A stretch of 64,000 bases of DNA from Leclercia adecarboxylata (GCA_901472455.1 LR590464.1:1674001-1738000), one strand, 5' to 3'; numbered from the stretch's first letter, positions 20,770 to 32,533 are shown. Numbers and translations: made by a program. Notes: generated from the letters alone by a model not told the origin.

Positions 20770-22011
20770 ATGAGAAAAGCACTAATCGCTGTCGCCGTGA
20801 CATGCAGCATCGGTCTGTCTGGCGGCGTCCAGGCGCAAACCGCGCCGGAAGGGTATCAGCTGCAACAGGTTCTGATTATGAGCCGCCATAACCTGCGTGC
20901 GCCGCTGGCCAATAACGGCAGCGTGCTGGAGCAGTCAACCCCGGAAAAATGGCCGGAGTGGGATGTGCCTGGCGGGCAGCTCACCACCAAAGGCGGGGTG
21001 CTGGAGGTCTATATGGGCCACTATATGCGCGAGTGGCTGGCAGAGGAGGGCGTGGTAACCGCCGGGGAGTGCCCGACGGCGAACAGCGTTTATGCCTACG
21101 CCAACAGCCTGCAACGCACGGTGGCGACCGCGCAGTTCTTCATTACCGGGGCCTTCCCGGGCTGCGATGTGCCGGTGCACCATCAGGAACAAATGGGCAC
21201 CATGGATCCGACCTTTAACCCGGTTATTACCGATAACTCCCCGGAATTCCGCGAGAAAGCGCTGCAGGCGATGAACAACGAGCGCCAGGGCATGAAGCTC
21301 GACGAGAGCTACAGCCTGTTGGAGCAGATGACCGACTACAAGGATTCGCCTTCCTGCAAAGAGAAACAGGTCTGTTCCCTGACCGGGGCGAAAGACACCT
21401 ACAGCGCCGAATACCAGAAAGAGCCTGGCGTCTCCGGTCCGCTGAAGGTGGGTAACTCGCTGGTGGATGCCTTTACCCTGCAATATTACGAAGGCTTCCC
21501 GCTGGATCAGGTGGCGTGGGGCGAAATCAAAACCGACCAGCAGTGGCGGGTGCTGTCCCAGCTGAAAAATGGTTATCAGGACTCGCTGTTCACCTCGGCG
21601 GAGGTGGCGCGGAACGTGGCGAAACCGCTGGTGAAATACATTGATAACGTGCTGGTCACCGACCAGGCGAAGGCACCGAAAATCACGCTGCTGGTGGGGC
21701 ATGACTCGAACATCGCCTCGCTGCTGAAAGCCCTCGATTTCAAGCCATATCAACTGCCCGGTCAGTACGAGCGCACGCCGATTGGCGGCAAGATCGTTTT
21801 CCAGCGCTGGCACGATAAGACCGGCAACCGGGATTTGATGAAAATTGAGTATGTTTATCAGAGTACGGAGCAACTACGTAATGCCCAGGTCCTGTCGTTA
21901 AAAGCCCCGGCGCAACGGGTCACTCTGGCGCTGAACGGCTGCCCGGTGGATGCGGATGGCTTCTGCCCGATAGAGACGTTTAATACGGTGCTGAATACGG
22001 CAGCGAAATAA
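20770..22011 (+). CDS. agp: Glucose-1-phosphatase
   Basis: A 413-residue periplasmic histidine acid phosphatase. The signal peptide ends VQAQ; the catalytic motif is SRHNLRAPL, the proton-donor segment is GHDSN, and cysteines for disulfides are present. GAGGAATTAGGG precedes ATG 20770. It allows use of glucose-1-phosphate as carbon source. The gene is intact, with a terminator 60 bp downstream. Confidence 0.96.
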   Translation: MRKALIAVAVTCSIGLSGGVQAQTAPEGYQLQQVLIMSRHNLRAPLANNGSVLEQSTPEKWPEWDVPGGQLTTKGGVLEVYMGHYMREWLAEEGVVTAGECPTANSVYAYANSLQRTVATAQFFITGAFPGCDVPVHHQEQMGTMDPTFNPVITDNSPEFREKALQAMNNERQGMKLDESYSLLEQMTDYKDSPSCKEKQVCSLTGAKDTYSAEYQKEPGVSGPLKVGNSLVDAFTLQYYEGFPLDQVAWGEIKTDQQWRVLSQLKNGYQDSLFTSAEVARNVAKPLVKYIDNVLVTDQAKAPKITLLVGHDSNIASLLKALDFKPYQLPGQYERTPIGGKIVFQRWHDKTGNRDLMKIEYVYQSTEQLRNAQVLSLKAPAQRVTLALNGCPVDADGFCPIETFNTVLNTAAK

Positions 22012-22071
22012 GTTTAGCCCCTCTCTGTACCGACCCTAAAAGTGGGACAGCTTAACCGAGGCATCTGAGAA

Positions 22072-22102
22072 AGAGTCCATGAAATAGATGGGCTCTTTTT
22101 TT
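22072..22102 (+). terminator. Rho-independent terminator of agp
   Basis: A 9-bp stem AGAGTCCAT/ATGGGCTCT (one G-T pair) followed by seven T. Confidence 0.8.
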
Positions 22103-22215
22103 CCTGTTAACGCTTTGATTAATACACCTTGATGTTTTTCATCAATAGCCTGAGGGCATCTTTATAGAGAAGCAGGGAGGCGACGTAATCGCCTTTTATT
22201 GATGGTCTTGTGACG

Positions 22216-22788
22216 TTAGCTCAAATCATGCAGTGCCTTATCCAGCGGCGGCGTTAAAAGGATGTCCTGAAACACGACATCCAGACCAGCCCGCTCCGGC
22301 GTACAACACATTGTACCGATCCTGACCGGACCCGGCGGAAAATAGCTCAGGCGTATTAAAGGCCACGTCTGTCCCTCTGTTGAATACTGCAGTCTCAGGC
22401 TGTCTCCTTTCCGCGTGAGCCTCAGCCAGAACGCTCGCGCATCGCCGGGAAAAACTCCTGTAGCCCAGTCGGAATGGACGAGCGTCAGCACGCTGCCAAT
22501 GGCGGGCGCGCCGTCGTTATATTCAATACCCGCTTTAAGCCAGTGCTGCTCATCACCTATCATCATCAGTCCGGCCTGATCGTACAGCGTGGTAAAGTCT
22601 GCGCAGATCTTGAGCTGGAAAGTAAAATCGCCCTCAACCTCAGTGGCAAAGACATGACCGGTAAAGCGTTCAAACCCGTACCAGGTTTCGCGCCAGAAAT
22701 CAGTTTTGTCATCGGTGGTGACCTGCAGAGTGCCGTTCTGGCACTGCCATTTTGCAGGCTCATTTATCCAGGCAAACGATGTAAACAT
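22216..22788 (-). CDS. DUF1349 (concanavalin-like) protein
   Basis: 190 residues. FAWINEPAKWQ, DFWRETWYGF, HWLKAGIEYNDGAPAIGSVLT, DWATG and VRIGTMCCTPER are family segments of the DUF1349 beta-sandwich. Start at 22788 follows GGAG; a longer ORF is possible but has no ribosome site. Function unknown. Confidence 0.85.
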   Translation of the reverse strand: MFTSFAWINEPAKWQCQNGTLQVTTDDKTDFWRETWYGFERFTGHVFATEVEGDFTFQLKICADFTTLYDQAGLMMIGDEQHWLKAGIEYNDGAPAIGSVLTLVHSDWATGVFPGDARAFWLRLTRKGDSLRLQYSTEGQTWPLIRLSYFPPGPVRIGTMCCTPERAGLDVVFQDILLTPPLDKALHDLS

Positions 22789-22828
22789 AACAGCTCCAGA
22801 ATGGGTTATGGCTGACTTCACAAACACA

Positions 22829-22918
22829 TCAGTAGAAACCTAAGCACCCGTAGTACCAGGCGTCATTTTTCATAACGACCTTCAGGCCGTCGATGTCATT
22901 GAGTTTACGGACGTAAAA
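22829..22918 (-). pseudogene. Possible C-terminal remnant of a small protein
   Basis: The minus strand encodes RKLNDIDGLKVVMKNDAWYYG and a stop, protein-like in composition, but no start or upstream continuation is found. I do not recognise the family. It may be a decayed gene or chance. Confidence 0.3.
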
Positions 22919-23058
22919 TTAAGCTGATGTAATAGTTCTGAAAAAGCCTTCCGTGCAGGCATTCTTCGAGGTTATTTGTACATCAGAGTAGAGGACTCCC
23001 CATTCAGAGAGTCCACTAAAATGGATGCATTACACACCCAAAGGGGAGGGGTTAACGT

Positions 23059-23155
23059 GTCGGGTGGTGCTTTGCTTATCCGACCTACCGAATCCCAATC
23101 CTGAACGGATTCTGTAGGCCCGATAAGCCTGGCGCCATCAGGCGTTAGTCGTCCG
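23059..23155. repeat. REP pair (BIME-like) between yccJ and its neighbour
   Basis: GGTGCTTTGCTTATCCGACC and GGCCCGATAAGCCTGGCG are facing REP-type palindromes separated by a short hairpin. They lie just after yccJ, as BIMEs do, and probably protect the mRNA 3' end. Confidence 0.75.
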
Positions 23156-23163
23156 CATGGGTA

Positions 23164-23391
23164 TCAGACGTTTTTACGCTCAATGGTCTGCTCGCCCCAG
23201 AACAGCGAGTCTTTGTCGGTTTTGTCGAAGGCGATCACCAGCACTTCATCACTGCCTTCTTCCCAGATTTTCTCGGCCAGTTTTTCGTCATAGTTTGCGA
23301 CTTCAAAAATCGCCTCGGCGATCTCCGGTGACGTATTACGTAAACGCGCAAATTCTCCGACGCGATGTGCTTTAGCTTCTTGAGTTGGCAT
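23164..23391 (-). CDS. yccJ: YccJ family protein
   Basis: 75 residues, [47 protein letters not shown] pattern of YccJ, encoded 20 bp after wrbA on the same strand as in E. coli. Small acidic cytosolic protein of unknown role, probably co-expressed with wrbA in stationary phase. Confidence 0.95.
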   Translation of the reverse strand: MPTQEAKAHRVGEFARLRNTSPEIAEAIFEVANYDEKLAEKIWEEGSDEVLVIAFDKTDKDSLFWGEQTIERKNV

Positions 23392-23411
23392 AGTGAACCT
23401 CCTGTTGAGTA

Positions 23412-24008
23412 TTAACCTTTCAGTTTAGCAGCCAGACCGGCAACGTATTCACCCTGATAGCGGGCAATGTTCAGTTCTGCTTCCGACGGCTGGCGTGAGC
23501 CGTCACCCCCGGCAATGGTCGTTGCACCGTATGGCGTGCCGCCGCGGACCTGTGAAATATCAAACAGCTCCGGCGTGCCGTAGCCGATGGGCACGATCAC
23601 CATCCCGTGATGAGCCAGGGTCGTCCAGGTCGACGTGATGGTCTGCTCCTGACCGCCGCCGGTGCCGGTAGAGCTAAATACGCTGGCGATCTTGCCGTGT
23701 AACGCATTTTTGGCCCACAGGCCACCGGTCTGGTCGAGGAAAGTACGCATCTGCCCGGACATATTGCCAAAGCGCGTCGGGGTGCCAAAAATAATGGCGT
23801 CGTAATCGCCCAGCTCCTGCGGTGATGCTTCCGGCGCATCCTGCGCTTTGCCTCCGGCTTTGGCAAAGGCGTCTGCCGGCATGGTTTCCGGTACGCGTTT
23901 GATCACCACCTCCACTCCCTCGACTTTCCTGGCGCCGTCCGCCACTGCATGAGCCATGGTCTCGATGTGTCCGTACATGGAATAGTAGAGCACCAGAATT
24001 TTCGTCAT
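23412..24008 (-). CDS. wrbA: NAD(P)H:quinone oxidoreductase WrbA
   Basis: 198 residues, flavodoxin-like tetrameric FMN enzyme reducing quinones by two electrons. It has the phosphate-binding [12 protein letters not shown], then [16 protein letters not shown] and [13 protein letters not shown]. Intact, with yccJ following closely. In E. coli it is an RpoS-dependent gene. Confidence 0.97.
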   Translation of the reverse strand: MTKILVLYYSMYGHIETMAHAVADGARKVEGVEVVIKRVPETMPADAFAKAGGKAQDAPEASPQELGDYDAIIFGTPTRFGNMSGQMRTFLDQTGGLWAKNALHGKIASVFSSTGTGGGQEQTITSTWTTLAHHGMVIVPIGYGTPELFDISQVRGGTPYGATTIAGGDGSRQPSEAELNIARYQGEYVAGLAAKLKG

Positions 24009-24416
24009 TTCGCTTCACTCCTCGCATGATTTTGAAGGCAGCGGCATGCTGCGCTCTTTTAAAGATATGACGTGACGGCGAGACTGCAAATTTTGAGGGC
24101 ATTTATTTGATTTCAAACATTAAAACAGGGAGGCTTCTTTTACGTAGCAAAATGAAACATTTTCGGTATTGTGGATTTTTAGAATGATAAGAACGGCTTA
24201 TGGTTTCGTTTTAGCGAACGTCATACGAAAGGCTGATTTCATATTGCAGAATATTACGGTTAGCTGGCTGAATACCCATACTCCACTAAGCTTAGGTTCA
24301 CGTGGCGCAGTTAAAGACACTTTTTTAGCCGCCATCAGGTGAAAGAATTCGCTTTCACTGAATCTTTCACTGAATACAGTATTAAGTCTTATGTTTTATA
24401 ACTCTGGAGGTCCGAC
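24009..24416. other. wrbA/ymdF divergent promoter region
   Basis: About 400 bp without a gene. It carries the wrbA promoter on the minus strand and the ymdF promoter on the plus strand. A short direct repeat TTTCACTGAAT occurs twice near 24350-24375. Nothing else recognised. Confidence 0.5.
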
Positions 24417-24593
24417 ATGGCAAACCATCGTGGTGGGTCAGGTAATTTTGCAGAAGACCGTGAAAGAGCATCAGAAGCAGGACGTAAAGGTGGCCAGCAA
24501 AGCGGGGGGAACTTCAAAAACGATCCTCAACGCGCATCCGAAGCTGGCAAAAAAGGGGGCAAAAATAGCCATGGCGGCAACAAAAGCAGTTAA
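24417..24593 (+). CDS. ymdF: YmdF, KGG-motif stress-induced protein
   Basis: 58 residues starting MANHRGGSGNFAEDRERASE, with two KGG motifs (GRKGGQQSGG, GKKGGKNSHGG) and repeated ASEAG units, the con-10/GsiB-like hydrophilin pattern. CTGGAGG precedes ATG 24417. Predicted disordered and stress-protective. A terminator follows 48 bp downstream. Easily missed because longer ORFs overlap it. Confidence 0.93.
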   Translation: MANHRGGSGNFAEDRERASEAGRKGGQQSGGNFKNDPQRASEAGKKGGKNSHGGNKSS

Positions 24594-24641
24594 GTTGCAG
24601 CCGTCTGAAGTATGGGGTCTCATGACCCCTGGCACCCCCCG

Positions 24642-24667
24642 CCGCCGGGCCTCCCGGCGGTTTTTTT
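24642..24667 (+). terminator. Terminator of ymdF
   Basis: Stem CCGCCGGG/CCCGGCGG with a three-base loop and seven T. Confidence 0.88.
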
Positions 24668-24736
24668 ATGTCTGTTATTGAAGTGTTATCAAATTCCTTT
24701 CACACTAGCGGACTGAACTCTTTGTGCTGGTGCCTC

Positions 24737-25661
24737 ATGTCCTCCTCCCGTTATGCCTTTTCGATCAAACCGCAGGAAGCGATCCTGATCCTTATCACCA
24801 TGTTCTGGGGTGGGACTTTTCTTGCCGTGCAGTACGCCGTTACGCTCAGCGATCCCTTCTTTTTTGTTGGCCTGCGCTTCGCCACGGCGGCTATCGCGGT
24901 GGCGATCATCTCCCTGAAAACGCTGCCTGGCCTCACCATGACCGAACTGAAAGCCGGGCTGGCGATCGGCGTCTCCATTGCAATGGGCTACAGTCTGCAA
25001 ACCTGGGGGCTGCAGTCGATCCCCAGCAGTAAATCAGCCTTTATCACCGCCATGTATGTCCCGCTGGTGCCGCTGTTGCAGTGGCTGTGCCTGCGCCGCA
25101 TGCCGGGTGTGATGTCCTGCATCGGCATCGTGCTGGCCTTTATCGGCCTGATCCTGCTGGCGGGGCCAGACGATAACCTGCTGGCGCTCGGACCGGGGGA
25201 GATGATCACCCTGGTAGGTGCGGTGGCGATTGCCGCTGAGATTATTTTGATCAGCGCCTGGGCTGGAAAGGTGGACGTCAAGCGCGTCACCGTTGTGCAG
25301 TTGGCTACCGCCTCGCTGGTGGCGTTTCTGTCGATGCTCCCGGCGGGGGAGTCCGTGCCGCCGCTCTCGTCAGGCCTGGTGATTGTGGCCCTCGGGCTGG
25401 GGATTTTCAGCGCCATTATTCAGGTCACCATGAACTGGGCGCAGCGCAGCGTCTCGCCAACCCGGGCGACGGTGATCTACACCGGGGAGCCGGTGGTGGG
25501 CGGGAATTTTTGGCCGTCTGGCCGGGGAGCGCCTGCCGTTACTCGCCCTGGTGGGGGCAGCCTTTATTATCGCGGGCGTGCTGGTGAGCGAGCTGAAGCT
25601 TAAAAGAAAGAAAAAGGCGCTGGCGGAGGCCGACAGCGCCACGCTGGATCAAGGTTCCTGA
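24737..25661 (+). CDS. DMT-superfamily (EamA) transporter, one frameshift
   Basis: About 308 residues with ten hydrophobic segments and two EamA repeats (AILILITMFWGGTFLAVQYAV; later ATVIYTGEPVVGG). A break near 25510 turns FGRLAGERLPLLALVGAAF into NFWPSGRGA; correction runs to TGA at 25659-25661. It overlaps the rutG stop by 13 bp in convergent orientation. E. coli K-12 has no gene here. Substrate unknown; amino-acid or metabolite efflux is usual for the family. Confidence 0.82.
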
Positions 25662-26977
25662 GTCACGGCTTCGCCCTGCGGAACTGCCGCCATCCGGCGG
25701 CTGAGCAGGGCGTTAAGCGCCAATCGCGCCAAAGGTGGCGGTGCCGATCCCGCCCAGGGTAAAGCCGCCGAGGGGAGAGAGCAAAAATCACCGGCACCCA
25801 GTACCAGGGTCACGGCGACCATAATCAGGTTGCCGTTCTGACTGAGATCGACCCGGTTCTGCACCCAGATCCGCGCCCCGGCCACCGCAATCAGCCCAAA
25901 CACCACGATTGACGCCCGCCAATTACCGCTGCCGGAATGGTGTGGATCAGCGCGCCAAATTTGGGTGAAAAGCCCAGCAGGATGGCGATCACCGCCGCCG
26001 CCACGAACACCAGCGTCGAGTAGACTTTGGTCACCGCCATCACGCCGATATTCTCGGCATAGGTGGTCACGCCGCTGCCGCCCACCGAGCCGGAGAGCAT
26101 GGTCGCCAGCCCGTCGCCGACAAAGGCCCGCCCCATCCACGGGTCCATATTGCGCCCGGTCATTCCGGCCACTGCCTTCAGGTGGCCGAGGTTCTCTGCC
26201 ACCAGAATCACCGCCACCGGGGCGATCAGCATCATCGCCTGGCCGTTAAAGGTGGGTGAGGTCAGCTGCGGCAGGCCAAACCACGCCGCCTGCTGCACAA
26301 GGGCGAAATCGACGGTTTGCCAAACCCCAGTACGCTGGTGAGCAGGGCGTAGATCAGGCAGGCGAGGATCAGCCCCACAAGGATCAGCAGCCGCTGGATC
26401 ATCCCCGGGTAAACACCGCCACCAGGCCAATGCACAGCACCGTGACCACCGCCATCCAGCTGTCAAACGCCGAGCCGGACACCCCTTTCACGGCGATGGG
26501 GGCGAGGTTCAGGCCGATCGCCATCACCACCGCTCCGGTGACCACCGGCGGCATCAGCCGTTCTATCCAGCGGGTACCGAGTTTCATTACCACCAGGCCA
26601 ATAACGGTGTAGATCGCCCGCAGGCGATAATCCCGCCCAGCGCCACGCTCAGTTGCGGGTTAATCCCTTGCCCGTTAAAGCCGGTGGCGGCGATCACCAC
26701 CCCGACAAAGGCCGCGCTGGAGCCGAGATAGCTTGGCACCCGTCCGCCGGTGATGACAAAGAACAGCAGCGTGCCGATCCCCGACATCAGTATCGACAGA
26801 TTGGGATCCAGCCCCATCAGAAATGGGCATCAGCACCGTGGCGCCAAACATCGCCACCGCGTGCTGGACGCCCATCACCGCGGTCTGCGCCAGCGGGAGG
26901 CGTTCATCCGGCGCGACCACGCCGCGGTCTGAAGAGGTCGATTTCAACTGCCAGTGAGGAAAACCGAATAGTGCCAT
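25649..26977 (-). CDS. rutG: Pyrimidine permease RutG (frameshifted)
   Basis: Nucleobase:cation symporter (NAT/NCS2) that imports uracil and thymine for the Rut pathway. The N-terminus is MALFGFPHWQLKSTSSDRGVV, followed by LAQTAVMGVQHAVAMFGATVLMP, LSGSVGGSGVTTYAENIGVMA and IHTIPAAVIGG. At least five single-base breaks (near 26825, 26620, 26400, 26330, 25915 and 25780) split it. Corrected length about 440 residues. Last gene of the rut operon, 11 bp after rutF. Confidence 0.92.
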
Positions 26978-26987
26978 CAGCTGCTCC

Positions 26988-27488
26988 TTAAGGAGGGTTA
27001 ACAGGCGGTCGCATCAGGGCGTGGTAGCCGCGGTCAAACCACACCAGGCCCTGAGGCACCGGGTGGCGGGTTATAGCAACGATCTCGCAAAACAGAATGT
27101 CGTGTGTGCCGACGCTCACCACCTGGCTAATGCGGCAGTCGAACGAGGCCAGCGCATCGTCCAGCCGCGGGCAACCGGTGTCCCCGGTCTGCCACCGGGC
27201 GGCGGCGAAGCGTTCTGCCATCGGGGTCTTGCCACCAAACAGATTGGAGAGCGATTCCTGCCCGGCGCTCAGGGTGTTAACGCACAGGGTGCGGTTGTCG
27301 TTAAAAACCGGCCACACCGAAGCGCCGCGATTGAGGCACACCAGCAGCGTCGGCGGCGAATCGGTGACGCTGCACACCGCGCTGGCGGTAAAGCCCGCCT
27401 GTCCGGCCGGGCCGTCGGTGGTAATGATGTTCACCGCCGCCCCGAGGCAGGCCATGGCATCACGAAAGTCTTGTTTATCAATGTTCAT
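26988..27488 (-). CDS. rutF: FMN reductase RutF
   Basis: 166 residues of the flavin-reductase-like domain. [40 protein letters not shown] is diagnostic. Supplies reduced FMN to RutA. Intact. Confidence 0.95.
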   Translation of the reverse strand: MNIDKQDFRDAMACLGAAVNIITTDGPAGQAGFTASAVCSVTDSPPTLLVCLNRGASVWPVFNDNRTLCVNTLSAGQESLSNLFGGKTPMAERFAAARWQTGDTGCPRLDDALASFDCRISQVVSVGTHDILFCEIVAITRHPVPQGLVWFDRGYHALMRPPVNPP

Positions 27489-27497
27489 GGTTGCTCC

Positions 27498-28087
27498 TTA
27501 TACCAGCCCGCAAGCGTCATCAAAGCTCAGGCGGGGCAGGCGGCCGTAAAGTTTGCTTGTATCGCCGTAACCGATGTTGATCAGCAGATTGCTTTTCAGG
27601 TCGCTGCCGGTGAAGAAGGCGGCATCCACCTTCTCCCGGTCGAAGCCGGACAGCGGCCCGGTATCCAGCCCCAGCGCCCGGCAGGCGACAATCAGATACG
27701 CGGCTTGCAGGGTGCTGTTGCGAAAGGCGGTCTCCTCGGCAAGCTGCGGGCTGGCGGTGAACCAGCTCCGGGCATCGCCATGGGGAAACAGCTCCGGCAG
27801 CCGATCGTAAAACTGGCTGTCCCAGGCAACGATGGCCGTCACCGGGGCGGTAAGGGTCTTTTGCAGGTTGCCGCTGGAGAGGGCCGGGCGCAGTTTCTCT
27901 TTGCCTTCCGGGGTGCGGATAAACACTATCCGCGCCGGAGAGCAGTTGGCAGAGGTGGGCCCCACTTCATCAGTTCGTATATTTCACGCAGCGTCTCGTC
28001 GCTGACCGGGCGGTCCAGCCAGCCGTTATGGGTCCGCGCTTCGGTAAACAGCGCATGCTGCGCGGTTGGGGTGATGGCTTCACTCAT
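27498..28087 (-). CDS. rutE: Malonic semialdehyde reductase RutE (one frameshift)
   Basis: 196 residues, nitroreductase fold, reducing malonic semialdehyde to 3-hydroxypropionate. [28 protein letters not shown] begins at ATG 28087, overlapping the rutD stop as ATGA. A lost G near 27960 breaks [15 protein letters not shown]. The rest is intact to [11 protein letters not shown]. Confidence 0.94.
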
Positions 28088-28896
28088 GGCAACTCCTTCG
28101 ATAAACGTTCATGGCGGTGCAGCAGACTGGCAAGCCCGTTTTGCAGCAGGGCGTTGAAAACCTCCGGCTCGGTAACGTTGCAGGCGTGGCCGCCCCGGGG
28201 CATCACCGTCAGGGTGCTGTCGGGCAGGGCGGCGTGGAGCTGGGATGAACAGACGGCTGGCACCAGCAGATCGTCGGCAGAGCAGATCGTCAACACCGGA
28301 CAGCGGATCTCTGTCGCCAGGCGGCTGAAATCGGCCCGCTTGAGAGCGTTCAGTCTGCGCAGCAGGGTGGCTTTACCCTGAAAATGGGCCAGCGCCAGCG
28401 CCTCTTCGGCCTCCATGCGCGGCTGACGGGCGGCCATCCAGTCGGCGGGATAGAGAAACAGCGGCTGGGCTTCTACCCACGCCTGCGCGCCACCGGCATG
28501 CAGCAGCCGCTCGCGCACCTGAAAACAGCGCCGGGTATGGGGATGCAGCGTCAGCCAGCCGTTGACGCACACCAGCGCGTCGATCGCGCCAGGGCGATCC
28601 ACCGCCAGCTGCAGGCCGATCAGCGCCCCCAGCGCATGGCCGACCACAGAAAAGTGCCCGATCCCGGCGGTGCTGAGCGCCTGCCACAGCTCATCGGCCA
28701 TCTGCGCCAGGTTGTAGTCCTCCGGCAGCTCGGCGGGGTTGTTACCGGTGCCGCGCTGGTCATAGCAGACCACCTGGTAATCCTGCTCCAGATCGGCCAG
28801 TTGGGGCAGCCAGTAGCTGCCGCTGCCGCCCAGCCCGGCGCTTAACACCACCACCGGCGCGCCCGCAAAGGGCGGGGGTGAAATTGAAAGGTTCAT
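28084..28896 (-). CDS. rutD: Putative aminoacrylate hydrolase RutD
   Basis: 270 residues, alpha/beta-hydrolase. The oxyanion/N-terminal segment is [14 protein letters not shown]; the nucleophile position reads GHALG, with Ala where catalytic hydrolases have Ser, as in RutD. It speeds aminoacrylate breakdown to malonic semialdehyde. Intact, coupled to rutE. Confidence 0.95.
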   Translation of the reverse strand: MNLSISPPPFAGAPVVVLSAGLGGSGSYWLPQLADLEQDYQVVCYDQRGTGNNPAELPEDYNLAQMADELWQALSTAGIGHFSVVGHALGALIGLQLAVDRPGAIDALVCVNGWLTLHPHTRRCFQVRERLLHAGGAQAWVEAQPLFLYPADWMAARQPRMEAEEALALAHFQGKATLLRRLNALKRADFSRLATEIRCPVLTICSADDLLVPAVCSSQLHAALPDSTLTVMPRGGHACNVTEPEVFNALLQNGLASLLHRHERLSKELP

Positions 28897-28903
28897 GGCA
28901 ACC

Positions 28904-29290
28904 TCACTGACCGATGTGGGCAATGGTGGCGATCTCCACCAGCGCCTCGGGTTTTACCAGCCCGCACTGAATGCAGAACCGTGCCGGTTTATCGCCAGGG
29001 AAAAACTCGGCATAGATTTCGTTAATCGCGGCGTAGTTTTTCCAGTCGGTAATAAAGATGCTGTTGAAGGTCACGTCCGCCATCGTCCCGCCCGCCGTTT
29101 CGATAACGCGTTGGATAGTCTGTAGCACGTGGCGGGTTTGCGCCTTTGGGTCATCGGGAAACACCACGTTGTTGTCGGCGTCGAACGGCAGGGTGCCCGA
29201 GACGTAGACCACGCCATCTGCCAGCGTACCTGGCACGAAGGGGGCGATCGGCGTACTGGTGCCTGGCGGGATAATCACAGATTTTGGCAT
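28904..29290 (-). CDS. rutC: RidA-family aminoacrylate deaminase/peracid reductase RutC
   Basis: 128 residues of the RidA/YjgF fold. [34 protein letters not shown] and the conserved [18 protein letters not shown] are present. It acts on 3-aminoacrylate in the Rut pathway. Start at 29290 is chosen by homology and the adjacent ribosome site. Confidence 0.95.
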   Translation of the reverse strand: MPKSVIIPPGTSTPIAPFVPGTLADGVVYVSGTLPFDADNNVVFPDDPKAQTRHVLQTIQRVIETAGGTMADVTFNSIFITDWKNYAAINEIYAEFFPGDKPARFCIQCGLVKPEALVEIATIAHIGQ

Positions 29291-29301
29291 TGGCTCACTC
29301 C

Positions 29302-29993
29302 TCAGGCGATACGGGCATAGGTGGATGGTGTAAGGGCGTCGCAGAAGGTGGCGACGTCGCTGACCCATCCGAAAAAGGTTTCGATGTTAAACAGCGCGGC
29401 CTGCTGGGCAAACGCCGGGCCTGCCTGGTGGGTGGCGTCTTCCAGCACCACCCCGAAATATTCAAGAAAGAAGCCGTCGCGCAGGGTCGATTCCACGCAC
29501 ACGTTGGTGGCAATGCCGGTGAAGATCAGATGGCGGATCCCCCGGCTGCGCAGCAGGCTGTCCAGCGGGGTATTAAAGAAGCCGCTGTAGCGCGGTTTCG
29601 GCAGCACGATATCCCCCGGCTGCGGCACCAGCTCGTTCACCAGCTGGTAGTCCCAGCCGCCTTTCGCCAGCAGCTTGCCCTGCAATTCCGGGCGCTGGCG
29701 CATGGTTTTCAGGGCGTTGGATTTGTGGAAGTTGGGCGAGCCGGGGCCGCCTGCCTCCACGTACTCTTCATCCCAGCCGTTCTGGAACCAGATGATCTGG
29801 ATCCCGGCCTGGCGAGCCGCAGCCACCGCGGTGCGAATATTGTCGATCACTGGCCGGGTGGCGGAGACGTCAAACCCGGCGAGGTCAAGATAGCCGCCAG
29901 GGCTGGCGTAGGCGTTCTGCATATCCACCACGATCAGCGCGCTCTGGGCGGGATCGAAGGTGATAGCTTCCGGGCGTGCGGGCAGGGTCGTCA

Positions 29994-29994
<1 letters not shown>
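29302..29994 (-). CDS. rutB: Ureidoacrylate amidohydrolase RutB
   Basis: 230 residues, isochorismatase-like cysteine hydrolase. VVDMQNAY (Asp), [11 protein letters not shown] (Lys) and [14 protein letters not shown] (Cys nucleophile) form the catalytic triad. Cleaves ureidoacrylate peracid to carbamate and aminoacrylate. Start codon overlaps the rutA stop (TAATG). Confidence 0.96.
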
Positions 29995-31092
<1,098 letters not shown>

Positions 31093-31179
31093 CACTAACC
31101 TCTCTTCATCTCAACATGGGGTGAAAGTCAGACGTGGCGCTGCATCCTGCATCTCCTGTTCAGCCGCGTAAGCCTGTTT

Positions 31180-31195
31180 TGCAAAGCGGATGCCA
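31180..31195 (-). promoter_or_regulatory. Sigma-54 promoter of the rut operon
   Basis: On the minus strand TGGCATCCGCTTTGCA matches the -24/-12 consensus (TGGCAY-N5-TTGCW) with correct spacing, about 90 bp before rutA. Confidence 0.72.
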
Positions 31196-31259
31196 GGTTT
31201 GAAATTACTAATGTTATTAATGTGTTAATGATTAGTTGAGGAAATGCAGGCGATAAAAG

Positions 31260-31275
31260 TGGACTGTCTGGTCAA
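31260..31275. promoter_or_regulatory. RutR-like operator
   Basis: TGGACTG-TC-TGGTCAA compared with the RutR consensus TTGACCA-N2-TGGTCAA: right half perfect, left half four of seven. It lies between the NtrC-like sites and the sigma-54 promoter. Confidence 0.5.
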
Positions 31276-31281
31276 AATAGT

Positions 31282-31319
31282 TGCACACAAAGCAGGCAGT
31301 CGTGCGCGGTAGCGGTGCA
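31282..31319. promoter_or_regulatory. Tandem NtrC-like enhancer sites
   Basis: Two 17-bp sites at 31282-31298 and 31303-31319, centres 21 bp apart (two helical turns), resembling TGCACC-N5-GGTGCA. The distal site has a perfect right half (GGTGCA), the proximal a good left half (TGCACA). They lie about 90-135 bp upstream of the sigma-54 promoter, as expected for nitrogen control. Confidence 0.55.
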
Positions 31320-31382
31320 GATTGTCCGTGGTAACTCAGGGGTTTTTGCTATGCTGGGTGCAGATCAACAAGGAGTGAGCCA

Positions 31383-32022
31383 ATGGTACAAGGCGCAGTG
31401 AAAACGGGCGGTAAACGTTCCCAGGCAGTGAGCGCGAAAAAACAGGCAATTCTCTCGGCGGCGCTGGAGACCTTTTCGCAGTTTGGCATTCACGGCACGC
31501 GCCTGGAGCAGGTAGCCGAGCTGGCGGGGGTGTCGAAAACCAATCTGCTCTACTACTTCCCCTCAAAAGAGGCGCTGTACGTGGCCGTTCTGCAACAGAT
31601 CCTCGATATCTGGCTGGCGCCGCTGAAGGCGTTCCGCGAAGAGCTGACCCCGCTGGTGGCGATCCAGCAGTATATCCGCCTCAAGCTGGAGGTCTCCCGC
31701 GACTATCCACAGGCCTCGCGGCTGTTCTGTCTGGAGATGTTGCAGGGGGCAACCGCTGCTGAAAACGGTGCTGAGCGGGGACATGAAATCGCTGGTGGAT
31801 GAGAAGTCGGCGATCATTGCCGGTTGGGTGGACACTGGCAAACTGGCCCCGGTGGATCCGCACCATCTGATCTTTATGATCTGGGCCGCCACCCAGCACT
31901 ACGCCGACTTTTCCGCCCAGGTGGAGGCGGTGACCGGCAAGTCGCTCAAGGATGATGACTTCTTCCACAGCACCGTGGATAACGTGCAGCGGATGATTAT
32001 CGAAGGGATCCGGGTGCGTTAA
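31383..32022 (+). CDS. rutR: TetR-family pyrimidine regulator RutR (one frameshift)
   Basis: About 212 residues. The N-terminal HTH is ILSAALETFSQFGIHGTRLEQVAELAGVSKTNLLYYFPSKEALY, identical in style to RutR, whose ligand is uracil or thymine. An extra A near 31750 breaks EMLQGAPLLKTVLSGDMKSLVDEKS. Divergent from rutA, whose operon it represses. Its stop overlaps the stop of the convergent LprI-like gene. Confidence 0.94.
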
Positions 32023-32416
32023 CTGGACGGCGGAAGCGGGCAGCTTAAATCGCCCTCTTCACACTGCATCAGCGAGGCCAGGAAAGCGTCCCGTTCGTTG
32101 GTTTTCTCCGTCATGCACTGGTTAATGATCATCGGCTGCACGGAGCCGCCTGCGGTACCCGAGCCGATAAGGGCGCAGTCGGCATCGCGCAGGGCGATCC
32201 ACGCCTGCTGGGCTTTTTTCAGCAGATCGCGCTGGGGTGTCGCGGCGCGCTTCATAACGGCCTGATACGTCTGGTTCAGGGGTTTTATCCGCCGCCTGAT
32301 ACTGTTGCGCGGTGCAGGTGTTTCATCTCAACCTGGGTGCTGGCGTTACCGCACTCATCCGCCAGCGCGCTGGTGCTCAGCAGTAACGCTGCCCCGGCAA
32401 TAAAAGCTCTTTTCAT
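32019..32416 (-). CDS. LprI-family (lysozyme-inhibitor-like) periplasmic protein, frameshifted
   Basis: Signal peptide MKRAFIAGAALLLSTSALA, then DECGNASTQVEMNTC and AQQAWIALRDADCAL, the DUF1311/LprI pattern with paired cysteines. Two extra bases (near 32283 and 32312, both in short runs) split it. Corrected length about 131 residues. Role in lysozyme inhibition is from family knowledge only. Confidence 0.78.
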
Positions 32417-32436
32417 GTTTCTCTCCGTGTAAAAAA

Positions 32437-32521
32437 GCCGGATGCGCTACGCTTATCCGGCCGGTGAAAACTACATTGTCACGCTATCTGTAGCCCCGGT
32501 AAGCGTAGCGCCACCCGGGGA
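32437..32521. repeat. REP pair between LprI-like gene and putA
   Basis: GCCGGATGCGCTACGCTTAT and the opposing GGTAAGCGTAGCGCCACCC form facing REP palindromes, a BIME. Confidence 0.8.
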
Positions 32522-32533
32522 AAGATTGCACGT

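Noticed and set aside
25649..26977. rutG as a pseudogene
   Set aside because: All family segments are present in order and the breaks are single-base, like those in many other essential-looking genes here.
27021..28157. 378-codon plus-strand ORF opposite rutF-rutE
   Set aside because: Shadow of the rut genes; the minus-strand reading has clear family matches.
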